Assembly: GCA_002890675.1 (NCBI GenBank)
Contig: PEFW01000029.1
Location: 1 to 35,776 of the forward strand
Source of the DNA: Candidatus Methylaffinis lahnbergensis
GTDB lineage: Bacteria; Pseudomonadota; Alphaproteobacteria; Rhizobiales; Beijerinckiaceae
Direction of reading: 5' to 3'
Length of the DNA stretch: 35,776 nt
Shown here one piece after another: positions 32,449 through 35,776 of the stretch. A model generated the notes under the pieces. The model searched no databases. It had not been told where the DNA came from and was given only the letters and a program-made list of their open reading frames with translations. Made by a program: the position numbers and the translations under genes. How positions within the stretch are numbered: the first letter of the stretch is position 1; every line of letters begins with the position of its first letter.

Positions 32449-33687
32449 ATGGCGGCTGACATAAAGGACGTGAAAAGGGTCGTGCTCGCCTATTCTGGCG
32501 GCCTCGACACGTCGATCATCCTCAAATGGCTGCAAATCACTTATGGCTGCGAGGTCGTAACCTTTACGGCCGATCTCGGCCAAGGCGAGGAATTGGAACC
32601 GGCACGCCAAAAGGCGGTTCTACTCGGCATCAAGCCGGCGCATATTTTCATTGAGGATCTGCGCGAGGAATTCGTCCGGGACTACGTTTTCCCGATGTTT
32701 CGCGCCAATGCGCGGTATGAGGGGCTCTATCTCCTTGGGACCTCGATCGCGCGGCCGTTGATCGCGAAGAAGCAGATCGAGATTGCCCGCAAAGTGGGCG
32801 CGGACGCCGTGGCGCATGGCGCAACCGGCAAGGGCAACGATCAGGTGCGCTTCGAGCTTGCCTATTATGCGCTGGAGCCCGACATCAAGGTCATCGCGCC
32901 GTGGCGGGAATGGGCCCTGACGTCGCGTTCCGCGCTCATCGCCTTCGCGGAAGAAAACCAGATCCCCATCGCCAAGGACAAGCGCGGCGAAGCGCCGTTT
33001 TCCGTCGATGCCAATCTTCTACATGTGTCCTCGGAAGGCAAGGTGCTGGAAGACCCCGCGCAAGAAGTACCGGACTATGTTTATTCCCGCACCCTCGATC
33101 CGGAGGATGCGCCAGACCAGCCAGACTATGTCGAGGTCGATTTCGCGCGAGGCGACGCGGTCTCTGTCGACGGAAAGCCAATGTCGCCCGCGACCCTGCT
33201 TGCGCATTTGAATGGGCTTGGCCGCGCGCATGGTATTGGACGTCTCGATCTCGTCGAAAACCGCTTCGTCGGTATGAAATCGCGCGGCATGTATGAAACC
33301 CCCGGCGGCACGATCCTTTATTTCGCCCATCGCGGCATCGAGCAGATCACGCTCGATCGCGGCGCCGCGCATCTCAAGGACGAGCTGATGCCGAAATATG
33401 CCGAGCTCATCTACAATGGATTCTGGTTCTCGCCGGAGCGCGAAATGCTGCAAGCTTTGATTGATCGCAGCCAGGAATTCGTCACGGGCCGGGTGCGCCT
33501 GAAGCTCTTCAAAGGCTCGGTTTTCGTCGTTGGCCGCTCAAGCCCTTATTCGCTCTACGACCAGGATCTCGTGACCTTCGAGGAAGGCGCAAGCGCCTAT
33601 GACCATCGCGACGCCGCGGGCTTCATCAAGCTCAACGCCTTGCGGCTGCGCACGCTGGCCAAACGCGCCCGCAAGGTCGCCGGTTGA
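32449..33687 (+). CDS. argG: Argininosuccinate synthase
   Basis: A 412-residue cytoplasmic enzyme that condenses citrulline and aspartate with ATP to argininosuccinate in arginine biosynthesis. The N-type ATP pyrophosphatase loop AYSGGLDTS is at 14-22. It continues [76 protein letters not shown]. The length is normal for bacterial type 1 ArgG. The start is at ATG 32449 within GTTCTCTATGGCG; its ribosome site is weak. The gene stands alone (not next to argH or argF) and divergent from the porin. It is intact and core. Confidence 0.96.
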   Translation: MAADIKDVKRVVLAYSGGLDTSIILKWLQITYGCEVVTFTADLGQGEELEPARQKAVLLGIKPAHIFIEDLREEFVRDYVFPMFRANARYEGLYLLGTSIARPLIAKKQIEIARKVGADAVAHGATGKGNDQVRFELAYYALEPDIKVIAPWREWALTSRSALIAFAEENQIPIAKDKRGEAPFSVDANLLHVSSEGKVLEDPAQEVPDYVYSRTLDPEDAPDQPDYVEVDFARGDAVSVDGKPMSPATLLAHLNGLGRAHGIGRLDLVENRFVGMKSRGMYETPGGTILYFAHRGIEQITLDRGAAHLKDELMPKYAELIYNGFWFSPEREMLQALIDRSQEFVTGRVRLKLFKGSVFVVGRSSPYSLYDQDLVTFEEGASAYDHRDAAGFIKLNALRLRTLAKRARKVAG

Positions 33688-33794
33688 AACCTGCGGCACG
33701 AAAAATAAACGCGAATCGCGCGATTGACTTCGGTGCGCGGATTAAAGAATGTCTCTCATGACACGGTGGAGACAGTAACCGCAGGGAGGAACAT

Positions 33795-34171
33795 ATGCGC
33801 CGGTTGATGATCGTTGCGGCTGCGGCCGCATCGGTGGTGGCCGCCATGACAGGCGGTAATTCGCGGGCAGCGGCCATGCCGAATGCGGCGGTGACAACGG
33901 TGGCCGAAGCGGTTCCTTGCAAAAGGCCCAATATTTCTGGGGCGGACGCAACTAGTGCTGGTATGGCAATGGCTGGCAGGGATCCGGCGGGTACTGGTGC
34001 GGCTACCCTTGGCGTACGGGCTATGGCTGGGGCGGCGGCTATGGGTGGAACAGTTGGGACGGGCGTGGGGGTGGCTGGCACGGCGGCGGCTGGCATGGTG
34101 GTGGCGGTCACGGCGGTGGCTGGCACGGTGGCGGAGGCCATTGGCACGGCGGTGGAGGCCATCGCCGGTAA
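33795..34171 (+). pseudogene. Gly/Trp/His-rich secreted protein, frameshift plus amber codon
   Basis: ATG 33795 after GGGAGGAAC opens a signal peptide (MIVAAAAASVVAAMTGGNSR, AAAMPN). Near 33921-33924 (AAAA) the reading frame shifts. The other frame reads KAQYFWGGRN, TAG (33953-33955), CWYGNGWQGSGGYWCGYPWR, GYGWGGGYGWNSW, then about 30 residues of GGGWHGGG-type repeats to TAA 34171. The family has an uninterrupted GGRxYCWYxxGWxGxGWYWCGY block, so the TAG replaces Tyr. Two separate lesions argue for decay. Such proteins are short, exported and of unknown function; the His/Gly tail could bind metal. Overlapping open frames on both strands are shadows of the repetitive tail. Confidence 0.6.
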
Positions 34172-34261
34172 TAGCCTTGAAATACCACGCGCCGGCTTAT
34201 CAGCTGTAAAATACTGGACTTGAGATTTCAGGCAGTGCCGGATGAAATCACGCCTTGCCAT

Positions 34262-34414
34262 TCATCTCTTGGCGGCGAGTTTGGCGAGGGGATCGATGTT
34301 GTCAAGGATGCGCAGCACCGGCTGCGCCGGCGCGAGCGACGCTCGCGTCCTTGACAACATCGAGTCCGCCTCGCCGATCATGCCCGCCGTTGAATGAATG
34401 ACGTAATCTGACAT
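34262..34414 (-). CDS. Putative small protein (50 aa), weak
   Basis: The minus frame from ATG 34414 reads MSDYVIHSTAGMIGEADSML, SRTRASLAPAQPVLRILDNI, DPLAKLAAKR. It has reasonable composition but no recognised family and poor ribosome site, and it contains the large inverted repeat at 34293-34363, which fits structured non-coding DNA at least as well. Confidence 0.3.
   Translation of the reverse strand: MSDYVIHSTAGMIGEADSMLSRTRASLAPAQPVLRILDNIDPLAKLAAKR
34293..34363. repeat. 16-bp perfect inverted repeat with nested palindrome
   Basis: TCGATGTTGTCAAGGA (34293-34308) is exactly complementary to TCCTTGACAACATCGA (34348-34363), 39 bases apart. The loop contains a further arm pair CGCGAGCG/CGCTCGCG around one A. 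No T-run follows. The structure could be a strong RNA hairpin ending the pseudogene transcript, a MITE-like or REP-like element, or a protein site. Confidence 0.65.
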
Positions 34415-34544
34415 TGACCGTTGGATCAAATCCAGACTTGTACATGTCAGCGTGCCGACCGGCGGAGCCCGATAGCTGCGCGCCGGACACGCGATGCCCA
34501 ATAGGATCGCGGCGCGTGGAAAGCGCCGGACAAGGAGCGGCGCA

Positions 34545-35210
34545 ATGTCCTTCGAAAATCGATCCGCGGCGGGCCGCCGCCTGGCGGCGGCGCTCGCTCA
34601 GTACAAGGAGCGCTCGCCGATAGTCCTTGCGCTTCCGCGCGGAGGCGTGCCTGTCGCGGCCGAGGTCGCGGCGGCTCTCGGCGCGCCGCTCGATCTGATC
34701 CTGGTCCGGAAAATCGGCGTTCCGGGGCAGCCCGAACTCGCAATGGGCGCCATTTCCGACGGCGCCGCGCCGATCGTCGTGCGCAATGCGGAAGTCATCC
34801 AACACTCCGGCGTCACGGAAACGGAATTCCATGCGGTCCGCGTCGCGGAGCTCGCCGAAATCGCGCGCCGCCGCCGCCGCTATTTTGGCGCCCGAGCGCG
34901 GCAAGCTGTCGCGGGCCGCACCGTCATTGTCATTGACGACGGCATCGCGACCGGCGCGACAATGCGCACGGCTCTCCGCGCGATCCGCGCGCGCGCGCCA
35001 AAGGAGCTGGTGCTCGCCGTGCCTGTGGCGGCCAAGGACACACTCGACGAGCTGCGGGACGAAGCCGACAGTATCGTCTGTCTTGAATCTCCCGTCTGGC
35101 TCGAAGCGGTCGGTTTTTTCTACGCCGATTTCCGCCAGGTCACGGACGCCGAAGTGATCGCGACGCTTGCCCGCTTTACGGACGGTCAAGCCCGAGGCGA
35201 AAGGGGATAA
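34545..35210 (+). CDS. Type I phosphoribosyltransferase-domain protein
   Basis: ATG 34545, with AAGGAG at good spacing, gives 221 residues; the frame is open further up (34494) but without a better start. The fold is the PRTase type I: ALPRGGVPVAAEVAAALGAP, LDLILVRKIGVPGQPELAMG, and the PRPP-binding loop VIVIDDGIATGATMRTALRA (Asp-Asp and GATM). A flexible region GARARQAVAGR lies before it. The C-terminal part is EVIATLARF. Members of this subgroup (often beside or fused to dienelactone-hydrolase-like domains) have unknown substrate. The gene is intact, reading towards the IS630 element. Confidence 0.85.
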   Translation: MSFENRSAAGRRLAAALAQYKERSPIVLALPRGGVPVAAEVAAALGAPLDLILVRKIGVPGQPELAMGAISDGAAPIVVRNAEVIQHSGVTETEFHAVRVAELAEIARRRRRYFGARARQAVAGRTVIVIDDGIATGATMRTALRAIRARAPKELVLAVPVAAKDTLDELRDEADSIVCLESPVWLEAVGFFYADFRQVTDAEVIATLARFTDGQARGERG

Positions 35211-35234
35211 AAGTCGTGCAAAACGGCAGCTATA

Positions 35235-35258
35235 CTCCAGCTCATTGAAGAGCTGGGG
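35235..35258. terminator. GC-rich hairpin after phosphoribosyltransferase gene
   Basis: CTCCAGCTC and GAGCTGGGG form a 9-bp stem (one G-T pair) with loop ATTGAA, 25 bases after the stop of the preceding gene. It lacks a T-run (A-run follows on the plus strand), so a rho-independent terminator is only possible, not clear. Confidence 0.35.
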
Positions 35259-35455
35259 AAAAAGCACTTGCGTTTTCGGGTTGGACGGAAGCTCGCGATT
35301 GAACAACCGAGCGGGCGTCAGTGCATCGAGATTCACGGCGCTCTATTCCGTGCACGTGCCCGTCCATGTTTCTTTCGACAATGCGCGCTAGTGGTTCAAA
35401 TCTAACATTTGAGTCCCTATTGGGATTCCCCAGATTTGCGGCATGTGCGAGCGCG
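35259..35455. other. IS630 upstream flank
   Basis: No gene. A short inverted pair TCAAAT/ATTTGA around 35397-35413 lies ahead of the transposase start and could belong to the element's terminal inverted repeat, but no TA duplication can be confirmed because the right end is outside the window. Confidence 0.3.
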
Positions 35456-35776
35456 ATGCGCGCAGGAAAATCCATCACCGTTTCGTTGGCCGATCGGCGT
35501 CGGCTTGAAAATCTCATCGACGATCGCAATGTCGCGCAGAAGTACGTGTGGCGAGCCGAGATTGTTCTCTTCACGGCCGATGGGGCCGGCACGAACGAGA
35601 TCATGCGACGAACCTGCAAGTCCAAGACTTGCGTTTGGCGCCGGCAGGAACGCTTCTTGGAAGAAGGGTTCGAGGGTCTGCTTCGCGACAAGACCAGGCC
35701 CTCGCGGATCAAGCCGCTCGATGGCGAGGCGGCCGAGCGGGTTGTCGCCCTGACGCTTGGCGATCCACCCGGCGAA
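35456..35776 (+). mobile_element. IS630-family transposase, N-terminal part (runs off the window)
   Basis: The frame from ATG 35456 is open to the window end and gives 107 residues. It reads SLADRRRLENLIDDRNVAQK, VWRAEIVLFTADGAGTNEIM, then RRTCKSKTCVWRRQERFLEE, GFEGLLRDKTRPSRIKPLDG, and ERVVALTLGDPPGE. This is the HTH N-terminus of IS630-family (Tc1/mariner-like) transposases, with the two helix-turn-helix units and the GLLRDKTRP signature. The DDE catalytic domain would lie beyond the window. No internal stop in the part visible, so it may be a complete copy. It flanks the right side as the IS3 relic flanks the left. Confidence 0.85.

Noticed and set aside
33960..34165. Tandem short repeats as a CRISPR-like array
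   Set aside because: The repeats are codon-level GGTGGC/TGGCAC runs of a Gly/His/Trp-rich protein, with no spacers of uniform length.
33632..34261. Minus-strand frame of 209 codons opposite the Gly/Trp-rich gene
   Set aside because: It is a Pro/Ala/Thr repeat caused by the complementary Gly-rich coding repeats.
35242..35712. Minus-strand frame of 156 codons over the IS630 region
   Set aside because: The plus frame matches an IS630 transposase N-terminus; the minus frame has no motif.

Overview
The window reads as a high-GC alphaproteobacterial chromosome segment, most likely Hyphomicrobiales (Rhizobiales). A Beijerinckiaceae-like methylotroph or relative is a guess from gene style only. Support comes from the split pntAA/pntAB/pntB operon preceded by an aa3-type oxidase subunit IV remnant, the Omp25-like porin, argG, and the IS3 and IS630 transposase types. 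Three zones can be separated: a mobile element at about 1.0-10.4 kb, a decayed accessory zone at about 10.4-16.9 kb, and mostly core-like chromosome from 16.9 kb to the end. IS fragments sit at both window edges.

Zone 1 begins with a broken IS3 transposase and a 3' fragment of a tRNA-Glu gene next to a tyrosine recombinase, the usual picture of an attachment site. The genes that follow are tightly packed on the + strand, many overlapping by ATGA or GTGA. In order they are integrase, an unknown protein, an excisionase/AlpA-like HTH protein, a ParB-MT-A70 methyltransferase fusion, a DUF7220-like membrane protein, a RepA-like AAA ATPase, an iteron-like array of about ten GGTACA-type repeats, small proteins, a possible small terminase, the large terminase, and three phage-like proteins. 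No portal, capsid or tail gene is visible. The set looks like a replicating, packaging-capable but capsid-less element, that is, a phage-satellite-like island. The opposite attachment site was not found in the window.

Zone 2 holds a membrane-anchored pentapeptide-repeat protein cut by an in-frame amber codon, small secreted proteins, a minus-strand cluster (XRE fragment, frameshifted PLD-family nuclease, DUF3761 protein), a diverged 64-bp repeat that may encode tiny paralogous peptides, and a decayed 5' piece of homoserine dehydrogenase.

Zone 3 carries an MHYT-PAS-GGDEF-EAL protein with a +1 frameshift, UvrD/PcrA helicase, a type IIG restriction-modification gene with an in-frame TGA at codon 43, a parS-like 16-mer, an AarF/UbiB kinase-like protein, the proton-translocating transhydrogenase operon, a porin broken at a seven-base homopolymer, argG, a decayed Gly/Trp/His-rich secreted protein and a phosphoribosyltransferase. 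An unusually large share of genes are interrupted by one substitution or indel. This means either real pseudogenisation or phase variation, or residual sequencing error. The two cannot be separated from the sequence alone.
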